Origin: Geobacter sp. AOG1
Lineage (GTDB): Bacteria > Desulfobacterota > Desulfuromonadia > Geobacterales > Geobacteraceae
Length of the DNA stretch: 64,000 nt
Direction of reading: 5' to 3'
Assembly: GCF_019972315.1 (NCBI RefSeq)
Contig: NZ_BLIZ01000001.1
Coordinates: 2,641,521 to 2,705,520 of the forward strand
A program made the translations under genes and the position numbers. The notes under the pieces were generated by a model that worked only from the letters and a program-made list of their open reading frames with translations, did no database searches and was not told the origin of the DNA. Shown here piece after piece: positions 54,040 through 64,000 of the stretch; within the stretch, counting starts at the first letter, position 1, and every line of letters begins with the position of its first letter.

Positions 54040-55707
54040 TTGGAGACTATTGATATATCTATTTTGCTCGAAGAGTACCTGGAAGATGCGTCAACCCATC
54101 TGGAGGCCGTGGAAGCAGGGCTTCTGGAGCTTGAGCGGCGCGGTGGCGAGTCTCCCGACCGATCGATCACGACCCTGCTCCTCGGCAATCTCCATACCCT
54201 GAAGGGGAATTCGGGGATGATCGGGCTCACGCCGGTGCAGCAGTACGTTCATAAGCTGGAAAGCGTGCTCAAGACGGTTTCGGAGCGTACTACGCCGCTG
54301 CCGGCTTCGTTCTTCGAGATCTTCTACGGTGCCATCAACCTGTTGCGGGAGACCCTGCGCCGGCTTTCCGCCAATCCCCGGGAGCAGCTGGATTTTACCG
54401 ATGAAATCATGGTGCTTGATTACGCTCTTGCCGGCGATGATGCCGAGTCAAGTTCTGCGCCACTTCCTGCCGTGAAAAAGGATGATTTCGCGTATATCAC
54501 ACAGAAGTCCACCACCCTGCGGGTAAATTTCGAAAAGCTCGATGAGTTGCTGAACCTGGTAGGGGAACTGGTGATTCACCGGACCGCCCTGCTCACGCTG
54601 GAGAAACGGGTAAGAGAAACGGTACAGGACCGTCAGCTCCTTGAATCCTTCACCGAGGCGAGCCAGATGATCGGCAAGAGCGCCGGCGACCTGCGCGAGG
54701 CGATTATGAAAGCGCGGATGCTGCCGGTCAAGGTGGTTTTCCAGCGCTTTACCCGCCTGGTGCGCGACCTTTCCCTACAGCATGGCAAGGAGATCAAGCT
54801 CGAGTTCGAGGGCGAAGGGACTGAACTGGACAAGACCGTCATCGACGAGATCGGCGAACCGCTTCTCCACCTGATCCGCAACGCAGTGGACCACGGCATC
54901 GAAAAGCCGTCGGCACGGCGCAAACAGAAGAAACCTGCCGCCGGTACCATCCACCTGTCGGCACGGCACGAGAGCAGCCATATCATCATCGCCGTCAAGG
55001 ACGACGGGGGCGGGATCGATGCGGACAAGGTGCGGAAGCAGGCGTTGAACAAGGGGCTGATCGACAGTGAACAGGCCAGTTCCATGGATGATTACGATGC
55101 CATGCAACTGCTCTTTCTCCCCGGGTTTTCCACCAGTAAGGAAGTGACCGAAACCTCCGGCCGGGGGATCGGTCTCGACGTGGTCAAGAACACGGTCAAC
55201 TCCTTCAACGGGCTGATCGATATCGACAGCACGCCGGGAAAGGGGACTACCTTCACCATCAAGCTCCCCCTGACCCTGGCCATCATCAACGCCCTCATGA
55301 TCGAGGTGGCAGGGGAAACCTTTGCCATTCCGCTTTCCGGTGTCCTGGAGAGCATCAAGATTGCTAACGACGAAATACATCAGGTGTCCGACGGCGAGAT
55401 CATCCAATTGCGGGAGAGGCTCTTGCCGGTTATTCGTCTCGATCGTTTCTTCGGTCTTGGGCGAACCAGGAGCGAGGTTGAAGAGTATGTAGTGGTGGTC
55501 GGCACCGGCGAAAAGCGGGGTGGCCTGGTGGTGGACCGGCTCATCGGTCAGCAGGAAGTGGTCATCAAGGGGATGGACGAATATCTGGGAGAACTGCCGG
55601 GCATTTCCGGGGGAACCGTCCTGGGTGACGGCCGGGTGGCCCTGATACTCGATATCGCATCACTCATAGTGAAAACCAGGAGAGGAGGAACACATGCCGG
55701 AGAATAG
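54040..55707 (+). CDS. cheA: Chemotaxis histidine kinase CheA (lacks P2 domain)
   Basis: A 555-aa kinase. The HPt domain has the phospho-His in 'LHTLKGNSGM' (residue ~52). A short linker (~130-155) replaces P2, the usual CheY/CheB docking domain. P3 dimerisation (~155-235), ATPase P4 ('HLIRNAVDHGIE', 'DDGGGID', 'GRGIGLDVV') and a CheW-like P5 (~420-550) follow. TTG 54040 is preferred because GGGGGAT lies before it; TTG 54028, directly after the cheY stop, is the alternative. The cheW start overlaps the end of this gene. Confidence 0.92.
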   Translation: METIDISILLEEYLEDASTHLEAVEAGLLELERRGGESPDRSITTLLLGNLHTLKGNSGMIGLTPVQQYVHKLESVLKTVSERTTPLPASFFEIFYGAINLLRETLRRLSANPREQLDFTDEIMVLDYALAGDDAESSSAPLPAVKKDDFAYITQKSTTLRVNFEKLDELLNLVGELVIHRTALLTLEKRVRETVQDRQLLESFTEASQMIGKSAGDLREAIMKARMLPVKVVFQRFTRLVRDLSLQHGKEIKLEFEGEGTELDKTVIDEIGEPLLHLIRNAVDHGIEKPSARRKQKKPAAGTIHLSARHESSHIIIAVKDDGGGIDADKVRKQALNKGLIDSEQASSMDDYDAMQLLFLPGFSTSKEVTETSGRGIGLDVVKNTVNSFNGLIDIDSTPGKGTTFTIKLPLTLAIINALMIEVAGETFAIPLSGVLESIKIANDEIHQVSDGEIIQLRERLLPVIRLDRFFGLGRTRSEVEEYVVVVGTGEKRGGLVVDRLIGQQEVVIKGMDEYLGELPGISGGTVLGDGRVALILDIASLIVKTRRGGTHAGE

Positions 55708-56254
55708 CGAGATAACACTCCCCCAATCGGGGCTGGCGGAGGATATCCTGTCCCAGTTCGTGGGAAAGGCCCAGCAGGAACTGGATGCAACCGCCACAGC
55801 TGTTGCGGCGCAGCAGGAGGAACAACTCCATCACCTGGTCACCTTCAGCCTGGGGCGCGAGGAGTACGGGGTCGATATCAGCAGCGTCCAGGAAATTATC
55901 CGGGCGACGGACATAACACCGGTTCCCGGTGCACCCGTCCATGTGCGGGGAGTTATCAACCTGCGGGGAAAGATCATCCCGGTGGTGGACCTGCGGAGCC
56001 GGTTCCGGATGGCGGCTGGGGAGACTACGGATGCCCAGCGGATCATCGTCATCGAGCTGAAGGGGAAGCGCCTCGGGATGCTGGTGGATGCGGTCTCCCA
56101 GGTGATCAAGATATCATCGGCCATTATCGAAGAGATACCGGAGGAGGCGATCACCCTGGACCAGAACTACATCAAAGGTGTCGGGAAGCTGGAGGGACGG
56201 CTGATCATCATTCTCGACCTGAACCGGGCACTTCTGCTGACTGACGGGAATTAA
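55694..56254 (+). CDS. cheW: Chemotaxis coupling protein CheW
   Basis: A 186-aa protein. An N-terminal extension of ~45 residues (Gln/Ala-rich helix) precedes a standard CheW domain: 'FSLGREEYGVDISSVQEII', 'GVINLRGKIIPVVDLR', and 'ILDLNRAL' at the end. It joins CheA to receptors. It overlaps cheA by 14 bp. Confidence 0.93.
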   Translation: MPENSEITLPQSGLAEDILSQFVGKAQQELDATATAVAAQQEEQLHHLVTFSLGREEYGVDISSVQEIIRATDITPVPGAPVHVRGVINLRGKIIPVVDLRSRFRMAAGETTDAQRIIVIELKGKRLGMLVDAVSQVIKISSAIIEEIPEEAITLDQNYIKGVGKLEGRLIIILDLNRALLLTDGN

Positions 56255-56301
56255 CCTGTTGATACCTAATATTGCAGGATTGAAAAAGGAGACACAGTGC
56301 C

Positions 56302-58608
56302 ATGCTTAAGAACATGAAAATCGGTGGACGGTTGACATTCGGGTTTGCCTTGATGCTTCTGCTCATGCTCGTGGTGGGTGGGGCGGGGTTCTGGGGGGTC
56401 AGGACCAGCACGGAGAAGACAATCGACATTCTCAGGGGGGATGCCTCCATATCCGAGCATGCCGCACGGGCCCGGGCCAATGTCGTCGGGCTCAGGCGCT
56501 ACGAGAAGGATATGTATCTCAATATCACCCAGCCGGATAAGGTGGCAGAATACGACAAGAAGTGGCGGGAACAGCTCGAGCATCTGAATACCCGTATGGC
56601 AGATCTCGATAAAATTGTCGTACTTCCTAAGGAAAAGGAAACGATGAAAGCGATGAAAGCCGATATCGCGGATTATGTAAAAGGGTTTGATAAGACTCAC
56701 GATGAAATCCTTGCTGGCCGCATAAAGACCCCCGAGGAGGCGAACAAGGCGATCACCCAGTACAAGGACGAGATGCACCGCCTGGAAGCAGCAGTCAAAG
56801 ACATGTCCGATGAAGCCAACAAGCGGATGGATGACACCGAGCCACACTTCAGGGCGCTGGCTGCGCGTACATTTACTATACTCACCGTCTGCATCGTTGT
56901 GGCCATAATTCTCTGCGTTATCCTCGGCGTGGTCATCACGCGGAGTATTACAACGCCGGTCAATACGGCCTTGGGAGTCGCCAACAAAATTGCTGATGGC
57001 GATCTGACCGTCACCATAGAGGCCACTACCCGCGATGAGGTGGGACAGCTGCTGGCCGCCATGGACAAGATGGCGGACAGTCTGCGGAGCATGATCGGGC
57101 GGATACGTTCCACGTCGGACCAGGTGGCATCGGCGGCGAACGAGATATCCAGCGGTTCCGTCCAGTTGAATCGTGCCGCGCACAGCCAGGCGTCGGCTGC
57201 GGAGGAAACATCGGCGACCATGGTGCAGATGGCGGCCTCCATCCAGACCGTGGCGGCCAACGCCGATTCCCTAGCCTCCAACGTGGACGAGGTTTCCTCG
57301 TCGGTGCAGGAACTGGGAGCCTCCAGTGAGCAGGTATCCAAGAGTGCCGAAGTGATGGCGTCGTCGGTTGCCGAGACCTCGGCCACCATCGAGCAGATGA
57401 CGGTCTCCATCGACCGGGTGGCCCAGAGCGCCGAAGAACTGGCGTCGTCCGTATCCGAGACCTCCTCCACCATTGAGCAGATGACCGTCTCCATCGACCA
57501 GGTGGCGGGGAACACCCAGGAACTGCAGCAGGTGGCGACCGACACAGCAGCAACCGTCGAGCAGCTGGCCATCTCCATCCGGGAATCGGCCAAGAACATA
57601 GAGTCGGCGGACGATGTGGCCAAGGCTGCGGCCAAGGAAGGCTCGGCGGGTCAGGAAGCGGTGCAGCAGGCGCTGGCGGCCATGGAGCGGGTGGGAAGCG
57701 TCATCGACAAGACCGCCGCCTCCATCGCCAACCTGGGGAAACGCTCCGAGGAGATCGGCAGCATCGTCAAGGTGATCAACGAGATTGCCGACCAGACGAA
57801 CCTCCTGGCGCTGAACGCGGCCATCGAGGCGGCGCGGGCGGGGGATGCGGGCCGGGGCTTTGCTGTGGTCGCGGAAGAGGTAAGAAAGCTGGCGGAGCGG
57901 AGCGTCAACGCCACCAAGGAGATCGGCGAAGTAATCAAGCAGGTCCAGGCCGACACCGGGGACTCGGTGAAGTACGGCGAACTGGCGGCCCAGGAAGCCC
58001 GTTCCTCCATGGAACTGTCCGGTGCGGCGGGGAACGCGTTGGCGAATATCGTCAAGAGCATCGAGCAGACGAGCAATCTCATGTCCGAGATATCCCTGAT
58101 GACCAATGAACAAGCCAACGCCTCCGGGCAGGTGCTGAAGTCGGTGGAGCGGATGACCCAGGCGACGGCCCAGGTGGCCAATGCGGCACGTGAACAGGCC
58201 CAGGGCGGGAAGCAGATCCGGATCGCCGTGGAGCGGATGAACACTGTCACCCAGGAAGTGACGGGAGCGACCAGGGAACAGACGTTAGGGAGCAAGCAGA
58301 TTCGGATAGCGGTGGAGAACATGAACAACGTGACCCAGCAGGTAAGCATCGCCACTAAGGAGCAGGCGTTATCGGCGCGGCAGATCGTGGAGGCGGTCAA
58401 CAGCATGAACAGCATGACCATGTCGGTAGCCAATGCGACTGCAGAACAGAAGAAGGGTGGGGAGATGGTGGTACAGGCGGTGGAGACCATCAGCGACAGT
58501 TCCCGGGAAAACCTCTCGTCGGTGGAACAGCTTTCCCGTTCGGCCCAAAACCTGTCCCAGCAGGCGATCGACCTGGCCGGCATGGTGGCGGAGTTCAAGG
58601 TGGCATGA
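56302..58608 (+). CDS. Methyl-accepting chemotaxis protein, long-arm signalling domain (768 aa)
   Basis: TM1 (~13-32), a helical periplasmic domain (~35-188, four-helix-bundle type), TM2 (~190-213) and HAMP (~214-266) precede a very long cytoplasmic coiled coil. The tip sequence '[41 protein letters not shown]' (split here by family, residues ~488-530) is the CheA/CheW contact. On each side lie five 28-residue repeats (57187-57606 and 58102-58521). No C-terminal CheR-docking pentapeptide is present. From 57078 on the gene is almost the same as its neighbour at 59891-61421. Confidence 0.92.
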   Translation: MLKNMKIGGRLTFGFALMLLLMLVVGGAGFWGVRTSTEKTIDILRGDASISEHAARARANVVGLRRYEKDMYLNITQPDKVAEYDKKWREQLEHLNTRMADLDKIVVLPKEKETMKAMKADIADYVKGFDKTHDEILAGRIKTPEEANKAITQYKDEMHRLEAAVKDMSDEANKRMDDTEPHFRALAARTFTILTVCIVVAIILCVILGVVITRSITTPVNTALGVANKIADGDLTVTIEATTRDEVGQLLAAMDKMADSLRSMIGRIRSTSDQVASAANEISSGSVQLNRAAHSQASAAEETSATMVQMAASIQTVAANADSLASNVDEVSSSVQELGASSEQVSKSAEVMASSVAETSATIEQMTVSIDRVAQSAEELASSVSETSSTIEQMTVSIDQVAGNTQELQQVATDTAATVEQLAISIRESAKNIESADDVAKAAAKEGSAGQEAVQQALAAMERVGSVIDKTAASIANLGKRSEEIGSIVKVINEIADQTNLLALNAAIEAARAGDAGRGFAVVAEEVRKLAERSVNATKEIGEVIKQVQADTGDSVKYGELAAQEARSSMELSGAAGNALANIVKSIEQTSNLMSEISLMTNEQANASGQVLKSVERMTQATAQVANAAREQAQGGKQIRIAVERMNTVTQEVTGATREQTLGSKQIRIAVENMNNVTQQVSIATKEQALSARQIVEAVNSMNSMTMSVANATAEQKKGGEMVVQAVETISDSSRENLSSVEQLSRSAQNLSQQAIDLAGMVAEFKVA
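57078..58608 (+). repeat. 1,531-bp direct repeat, copy 1 (receptor signalling module)
   Basis: Same length as 59891-61421 with no insertion or deletion. By eye about 32 of ~508 encoded residues differ. Covers the full cytoplasmic module of both receptors; the sensor parts upstream are unrelated. Confidence 0.9.
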
Positions 58609-58706
58609 CGCCAAAGGAGGAAATACAGTTTCTTTGCTGAGCAGTGGAATCCCGCATTAATTGGTAATGTGATTCAATCGGTTATTCCTTACAGAAAGGA
58701 ATTGAT

Positions 58707-61421
58707 ATGAAAACGAGAATCATGAACTGGTCGCTCGGAAAGAAACTGGTCGTTGCCGAAGCCTTGCTGGTACTTGTTTTACTCAGTATATTCTCCACCT
58801 ATATCGGCACGTATACTGGCAATATGCTGGAGAAAAATGCAATCACCGATCTCAAGCGCCAGGTGAATCTAGTTAAAAGCATGCTTGAAGTGTATGACCA
58901 CAGTGTCACCCAAAGTACGGAAAAATTTGCAAACGTATTCACGTCCTATTTCCCCGAGAGGTTTCAGCTTGACACCCGCCGTACAGTGAAAATAGGAACG
59001 GTAGATACCCCGGTGCTGCTGCATGGCACCAGCGTACTCAATATGGATTTTGATACGATAGACCGTTTTACGAAGATGACCGGCGCGGTAGCGACGGTGT
59101 TTGCGAAAACAGGTGACGACTTCGTTCGGATCACCACGTCGGTAAAAAAGCAGGATGGTTCGCGGGCGATAGGAACCATGCTCGGCAAGAACCATCCTGC
59201 CTATGGTTTTGTCATGAAAGGGGAAAGTTACCTCGGCCGCGCCAATCTCTTTGGCCGGGACTATTCGACAAAATATGTGCCGATCAAGGATGGCGGCGGC
59301 ATGATCATCGGACTGCTGTTCGTCGGCATGGATACGACAGATGCATTGAAATTCATGAAAGAACAGATCAAGGAGATCAAGATCGGCAAGACCGGCTATA
59401 TCTACGCCTTGAATGCCGACCAGGGTGAACAGCAGGGGACGCTGGTTATTCACCCGTTTGAAGAGGGGAAAAACATCCTCGACTCCAAGGCCGCGGATGG
59501 GCGCGAATTCATCAAGGAGATTCTCAAGAACCGTGAAGGAGTGACCCATTACTACTGGCAGAACAAGGGGGAGTCGACCCCACGTGAAAAGATGGTGGTA
59601 TACACGGCGTTTGATGACTGGAAAATGGTGATTGCAGCGGGCGCTTACGAGGAAGAGCTATCTGCGGATGTGCGCACGTTGTATGTCGTCCTCTTTGCCG
59701 CGACCATTCTTATCATCTTGATCATGATAGGGATTTTGAATTATGCCGCAACTCGCATGGTTATCAAGCCTCTCCGGAGTGCGGTTGACTTTGCAAGCAT
59801 GGTGGCAGGGGGTGACCTCACTAATTCCATTCAAGTGCAGAGTAACGATGAAATAGGGACGCTCAGCAATGCCCTTAATCAGATGGTCGTCAGTCTGCGG
59901 AGCATGATCGGCCGGATACGCTCCACGTCTGACCAGGTGGCATCGGCGGCCAACGAGATATCCGGCGGTTCTGAGCAACTGAACCGTGCAGCCAGCAGCC
60001 AGGCGTCGGCTGCGGAGGAAACATCGGCGACCATGGTGCAGATGGCGGCCTCCATCCAGACCGTGGCAGCCAACGCAGACTCCCTGGCCTCCAACGTGGA
60101 CGAGGTTTCCTCGTCGGTGCAGGAACTGGGGGCGTCCAGCGAGCAGGTATCCAAGAGTGCCGAAGTGATGGCGTCGTCGGTTGCCGAGACCTCGGCCACC
60201 ATCGAGCAGATGACGGTTTCCATCGACCGGGTGGCCCAGAGCGCCGAAGAGCTGGCGTCGTCCGTATCCGAGACCTCCTCCACCATCGAGCAGATGACCG
60301 TCTCCATCGACCAGGTGGCGGGGAACACCCAGGAACTGCAGCAGGTGGCGACCGACACGGCGGCTATCATCGAACAGCTGGCCGTTTCCATCCGGGAGTC
60401 GGCCAAGAACGTTACCGCTGCGGATGATGTGGCCAAGGCTGCGGCCAAGGAAGGCTCGGCGGGACAGGAGGCGGTGCAGCAGGCGCTGATGGCCATGGAA
60501 CGCGTGGGGAACGTCATCGAGAAGACGGCCGCCTCCATCGCCAACCTGGGGAAACGCTCCGAGGAGATCGGCAGCATCGTCAAGGTGATCAACGAGATTG
60601 CTGACCAGACGAACCTCCTGGCGCTGAACGCGGCCATCGAGGCGGCGCGGGCTGGAGACGCGGGCCGGGGTTTTGCGGTAGTCGCGGAAGAGGTAAGAAA
60701 GCTGGCGGAGCGGAGCGTCAACGCAACCAAGGAGATCGGCGAGGTAATCAAGCAGGTCCAGGCCGACACCGGCGACTCGGTGAAGTACGGCGAACTGGCG
60801 GCCCAGGAAGCCCGTTCCTCCATGGAGCTGTCCGGCGTGGCGGGTAACGCCCTGGCGAACATCGTCAAGAGCATAGAAAAGACGAGCACTCTCATGTCCG
60901 ACATATCCCTGATGACGGGTGAACAGGCCAACGCCTCCGGGCAGGTGCTGAAGTCGGTGGAGCGAATGACCCTGTCCACGGCCCAGGTGGCCAATGCGGC
61001 ACGTGAGCAGGCCCAGGGCGGGAAGCAGATCCGGATTGCCGTGGAGCGGATGAACACCGTCACCCAGGAGGTAACGGGAGCGACCCGAGAGCAAGCCCAG
61101 GGGAGCAAGCAGATCCGGATTGCGGTGGAGAACATGAACAACGTGACCCAGCAGGTGAACATCGCCACCCGGGAGCAGGCGCTGTCGGCGCGGCAGATCG
61201 TGGAGGCGATCAACAGCATGAACGCCATGACCCTGACGGTGGCCAACGCCACGGCGGAGCAGAAGAAGGGCGGGGAGATGGTGGTGCAGGCGGTGGAAAG
61301 CATCAGCGACAGCTCCCGGGAAAACCTGGCCTCGGTGGAACAGCTTTCCCGTTCGGCCCAGAACCTGTCCCAGCAGGCAGTCGACCTGGCCGGCATGGTC
61401 GCCGAGTTCAAGGTGGCATGA
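58707..61421 (+). CDS. Methyl-accepting chemotaxis protein with Cache sensor and long-arm signalling domain (904 aa)
   Basis: TM1 (~12-32), a large periplasmic Cache-type sensor (~35-325; a segment with '[21 protein letters not shown]' resembles sCache_3, followed by '[18 protein letters not shown]' and '[18 protein letters not shown]' of sCache_2), TM2 (~328-350) and HAMP precede the long coiled-coil module. The module again has five 28-residue repeats per arm (60000-60419 and 60915-61334) and the standard tip. No pentapeptide. Cache domains of this type often bind small organic acids; ligand not predictable here. It shares its module with the receptor upstream. Confidence 0.92.
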   Translation: MKTRIMNWSLGKKLVVAEALLVLVLLSIFSTYIGTYTGNMLEKNAITDLKRQVNLVKSMLEVYDHSVTQSTEKFANVFTSYFPERFQLDTRRTVKIGTVDTPVLLHGTSVLNMDFDTIDRFTKMTGAVATVFAKTGDDFVRITTSVKKQDGSRAIGTMLGKNHPAYGFVMKGESYLGRANLFGRDYSTKYVPIKDGGGMIIGLLFVGMDTTDALKFMKEQIKEIKIGKTGYIYALNADQGEQQGTLVIHPFEEGKNILDSKAADGREFIKEILKNREGVTHYYWQNKGESTPREKMVVYTAFDDWKMVIAAGAYEEELSADVRTLYVVLFAATILIILIMIGILNYAATRMVIKPLRSAVDFASMVAGGDLTNSIQVQSNDEIGTLSNALNQMVVSLRSMIGRIRSTSDQVASAANEISGGSEQLNRAASSQASAAEETSATMVQMAASIQTVAANADSLASNVDEVSSSVQELGASSEQVSKSAEVMASSVAETSATIEQMTVSIDRVAQSAEELASSVSETSSTIEQMTVSIDQVAGNTQELQQVATDTAAIIEQLAVSIRESAKNVTAADDVAKAAAKEGSAGQEAVQQALMAMERVGNVIEKTAASIANLGKRSEEIGSIVKVINEIADQTNLLALNAAIEAARAGDAGRGFAVVAEEVRKLAERSVNATKEIGEVIKQVQADTGDSVKYGELAAQEARSSMELSGVAGNALANIVKSIEKTSTLMSDISLMTGEQANASGQVLKSVERMTLSTAQVANAAREQAQGGKQIRIAVERMNTVTQEVTGATREQAQGSKQIRIAVENMNNVTQQVNIATREQALSARQIVEAINSMNAMTLTVANATAEQKKGGEMVVQAVESISDSSRENLASVEQLSRSAQNLSQQAVDLAGMVAEFKVA
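59891..61421 (+). repeat. 1,531-bp direct repeat, copy 2 (receptor signalling module)
   Basis: Partner of 57078-58608. The copies differ in patches (for example 60409-60420 and 60957-60975), with long identical stretches between, as expected from gene conversion. Confidence 0.9.
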
Positions 61422-61485
61422 TACAATCTCCCGATGGTAACACTCCATCGGGAGATATCTAAAGATGTACCCAAAAAGGTAGCCC

Positions 61486-62388
61486 ATGGCTGATGCAGTA
61501 TTCGATGAAATTCGGCAGTATGTACAGGAGAGAACCCGTCTCTGTTTCTCCGGACACAAGCGTAGCCTGCTGGGAAGCAAGCTGCAGCAGCGTGTGGATG
61601 CACTTGCGTTGCCGGACATGTCAGCATACAGGGACATCCTGCTCAACTCCCACTCCGAGGAAGTAGTGCTCCTCGACCTAATCACCACTAACGAAACCTG
61701 CTTCTTTCGCAACCCGCGCCAGTTCGACTATCTGCGCGACCATATCCTGCCGGCTCTCGAAGAGGAGAGGGGGAGTGCCAGTTTCCGCCGGTTTGCAACG
61801 GGCGAGCAACCGGGGCAGTTGAACGACATGCGGCTCCGGATCCTCAGTGCCGGGTGCTCCACGGGTGAAGAGCCATATACCGTTGCCATGACGGTTCTTG
61901 AAGGGCTGCGCTATCCCCGGGCGTGGGAAATCGACATCGTGGCCGGTGACCTGAGCGAAAGCTGCCTTGAAATCGCCAGGCGCGGCTCCTACGAGACTGC
62001 CCGCCTGAAGGGAATCCCTAAGATGTTGCAAAAAAAATATATGGATGCTTCCGATGACGGAGCTACCTTCAGGGAGGATGTCAGGCGGCTTATCAGATTC
62101 ATGCACCTCAATCTCAACGATGTCATGCAAAGTGATGGTGGAGGCGATACGCTTCCAGCGGGCGCCTTTGATATTGTCCTCTGTCGAAATGTCATGATAT
62201 ATTTTTCATCGGCCTGTCAGCAGCAATTGGTAAATTCTCTGTATCGTATCATTGCCCCCGGCGGATACCTGCTCACCGGTGATGCAGAGCCGCTCCATCT
62301 GTTCAGGCATGACTTCACGCCGGTTCGTGAAGCCGGTTGCCTAATTTATCGAAAAACGGGGTCCAACGCGCATGACCAAGCTGTCTGA
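61486..62388 (+). CDS. cheR: Chemotaxis protein methyltransferase CheR
   Basis: A 300-aa SAM-dependent methyltransferase that methylates receptor glutamates. N-terminal helical domain (~1-75) with 'LLDLITTNETCFFRNPRQF', SAM loop 'ILSAGCSTGEEPYTVAM', and 'VLCRNVMIYF' near residue 242. No TPR or other extension. Its end overlaps the HEAT-repeat gene by 17 bp. No cheB is seen in the window. Confidence 0.95.
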   Translation: MADAVFDEIRQYVQERTRLCFSGHKRSLLGSKLQQRVDALALPDMSAYRDILLNSHSEEVVLLDLITTNETCFFRNPRQFDYLRDHILPALEEERGSASFRRFATGEQPGQLNDMRLRILSAGCSTGEEPYTVAMTVLEGLRYPRAWEIDIVAGDLSESCLEIARRGSYETARLKGIPKMLQKKYMDASDDGATFREDVRRLIRFMHLNLNDVMQSDGGGDTLPAGAFDIVLCRNVMIYFSSACQQQLVNSLYRIIAPGGYLLTGDAEPLHLFRHDFTPVREAGCLIYRKTGSNAHDQAV

Positions 62389-64000
62389 TCGGTTCCGTTC
62401 CAACGTTGCAATCCTGGAGGGTCGGCCGGTGATCGAACTCCTCCTCCTCGTCGGAGACGAATCGAAGGGGTGCAAACAGGAAGCTCTCGACATGCTCCTG
62501 CTCCGTGATTTCGATACCATCTATCCCACACTGGAACATGGCGTCCGGAACAATGCTCTTGCCGACCTGCGTAACGGAGCCATGGAAGTGCTGGTTCATT
62601 TCGGCCGGCAATCAGTCCCCCGGCTCGTTGAGCTGCTGCATGACAAGGACGAAGAAGTCCGCAATTTCAGCACGGTCATGCTGGGTGACATTGCCAGCCG
62701 GGATGCTGTAGAGCCTCTTATCGCCGCACTCAATGACCCCGATGCCAATGTTCGGCATGGCGCTGCCGAAGCGCTCGGGAGAATCGGCGACCGTTCGGCC
62801 CTGCTGCCGCTGCTCAAGCTTCTCAGGGAAGACTTCTGGCAACAGTATCCCGCTTTGGCCGCCATCCGCGAAATGCGTGACAATCGGGCAGTTCCCTACC
62901 TGTTGCCGCTGGTGAACGACGAAATGCTGGGTGAACCGGCCATTGAGGCGCTGGCAACCATAGGAGACCCTCGGGCAGTGCCATCCCTTGTTGCTCTCCT
63001 TACGACAGCGTCGTCTTTACGATCCGCAGCGGCTGTACGGGCCATTTATTCCATCTGTACCGGTGAAGCGGAAAGGGGAGCGGGTGCTTTCACGTTGCAC
63101 CAGTCGCTGGAGCCGGTGACAGTTGTGGAGAAACTGCGCCAACTTGCCGGAGCTGAAGATGAGGCGACTGCAACAGCGGCGCGAGCCCTCCTGGATTTAC
63201 GCGATGGGATTCATAACCCACCGGCCGACAGTTCGATCTCTGCGGGTGCGATCGTCGGTGGTGAGCAAGGTGTCGGCCCAGGCATCGTGAATAACGTACA
63301 AGTACAGGCCTCCCTTGCGGATTTGGACTCAGGGGTACCTCTCGAAGTGGTGCTGAATCGGGCTCACTCCGCTGGCGCGAGTCTTGAGCAGGCAATTATC
63401 GATGCATTGGGTCGGAAAGGGACAAGCGATGCTGTCGAGGCCCTACTTGCTTTGCTGGAAAGGTTCGATAACCCGCGACATGTGGAATTCGCCATTGTAC
63501 ATGCGCTTGCGGCGGCAACGCCCTGCGGTCACATTGCCGGAAATGGCCTTAGACCATTTGCAAATCACCCGGACCCTGACATGCGCCGCCTTACCCTGCA
63601 GGCGTTGACCAGCCTCGACCCTGGCGAGGCGCTCCCAGCGGTTTTCCGTGCGGTTAACGATCCCCACTGGAGCGTAAGGATTGAAGCGCTGAAATTGCTG
63701 ACGGGTATTGGTGGTGATGAAGCCGTGGATTGTTTGCTGGCAGCACTTGTCGATACTGACGTTCTTGTACGCAAAAACGCTGTTGCCGGACTGGGGAAAC
63801 TGGGGAGCATGAAAGCCGTCGTCCCTCTGGTGAATTTGCTGTGCGACAAGGAAGTCGGTCGCGGGGCGTTCGATGCCCTCCTGGCACTCGGGGAAACGGC
63901 ATTGCCTGAACTTCACGCTTATGCAGGAAAAGGTTCGCTGGAGGTGCGCGAACGGGTCATTGACCTCGTCGGCAGATATGGTTCGAAATCAAGCATACCC
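62372..64000 (+). CDS. HEAT-repeat protein, 3'-truncated by window edge
   Basis: The frame from ATG 62372 stays open to the window end (543 codons visible). It consists of HEAT/PBS-lyase-type repeats of about 30 residues, with recurring 'AVEPLIAAL...VRHGAAEALGRIGD' and 'VRKNAVAGLGKLG' patterns. A less regular middle portion (~residues 225-330) breaks the series. HEAT proteins are scaffolds for protein contacts. Its start lies inside cheR, so translation is coupled and it probably works with this chemosensory system. Specific partner unknown. Confidence 0.85.
   Translation, partial: MTKLSDRFRSNVAILEGRPVIELLLLVGDESKGCKQEALDMLLLRDFDTIYPTLEHGVRNNALADLRNGAMEVLVHFGRQSVPRLVELLHDKDEEVRNFSTVMLGDIASRDAVEPLIAALNDPDANVRHGAAEALGRIGDRSALLPLLKLLREDFWQQYPALAAIREMRDNRAVPYLLPLVNDEMLGEPAIEALATIGDPRAVPSLVALLTTASSLRSAAAVRAIYSICTGEAERGAGAFTLHQSLEPVTVVEKLRQLAGAEDEATATAARALLDLRDGIHNPPADSSISAGAIVGGEQGVGPGIVNNVQVQASLADLDSGVPLEVVLNRAHSAGASLEQAIIDALGRKGTSDAVEALLALLERFDNPRHVEFAIVHALAAATPCGHIAGNGLRPFANHPDPDMRRLTLQALTSLDPGEALPAVFRAVNDPHWSVRIEALKLLTGIGGDEAVDCLLAALVDTDVLVRKNAVAGLGKLGSMKAVVPLVNLLCDKEVGRGAFDALLALGETALPELHAYAGKGSLEVRERVIDLVGRYGSKSSIP

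Noticed and set aside
59658-61712. 684-aa minus-strand ORF over the second receptor
   Set aside because: Mirror of the repetitive receptor coding sequence, with His/Leu/Gly-rich low complexity; no ribosome site or motif.

Overview
The window reads as a chromosome segment of a Geobacter-type deltaproteobacterium (Desulfuromonadales/Geobacterales). The reasons are the GC-rich core genes in typical order (thrS-infC-rpmI-rplT-pheST-ihfA-merR, surE-pcm-rpoS, gap-pgk-tpiA-secG), a quinol:cytochrome-type complex with a five-haem cytochrome c, DUF3124 and DUF4124 periplasmic proteins, many two-component proteins, and very long chemoreceptors of a kind common in Geobacter. The genus is inferred from content; no database was searched.

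Layout. 1-3,000: end of a heptosyltransferase-like gene, then an exported LigB-type DNA ligase that lies between two related copies of the transferase 3' end. 3,000-14,100: translation and stress core, with tRNA-Val, thrS, infC (ATA start), rpmI, rplT, pheST, ihfA, merR, tRNA-Pro, surE, pcm, rpoS, apt and tRNA-Arg. 14,100-17,700: a lower-GC accessory patch beside tRNA-Arg. It holds a possible integrase remnant or a small antisense gene, a TetR regulator with its own operators, two NAD(P)-binding enzymes and gene fragments. 17,800-20,900: a glutaredoxin-like periplasmic protein, a DUF3124 protein and a CBS/PAS/GGDEF cyclase. 20,900-24,700: a Rieske/cytochrome b/pentahaem cytochrome c operon divergent from fbp. 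25,000-30,400: a TolC-family protein facing tRNA-Leu and the gap-pgk-tpiA-secG glycolysis block.

30,600-49,400: a sensor kinase, a metallo-beta-lactamase protein, then nucleotide synthesis (purB, purL with a fused PurS-like region, purQ, purF, pyrE, purN, purM, pyrK, pyrD) mixed with a MscS-type channel and RimI. The elongation factor P modification set (epmB, epmA, efp) closes the block.

49,500-64,000: a signalling region. A receiver-DHp protein without an ATPase domain, a full sensor kinase and an NtrC-type activator form a compact operon. Downstream of the activator lie two matching 17-bp palindromes and a near-consensus sigma-54 promoter, which would drive a chemosensory operon (two receiver proteins, CheA, CheW, two chemoreceptors, CheR, HEAT-repeat protein). 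The two chemoreceptors share a 1.53-kb signalling module of equal length. Each arm of that module is built from five 28-residue repeats. This apparent two-component/sigma-54-controlled chemosensory pathway is the most interesting system in the window.
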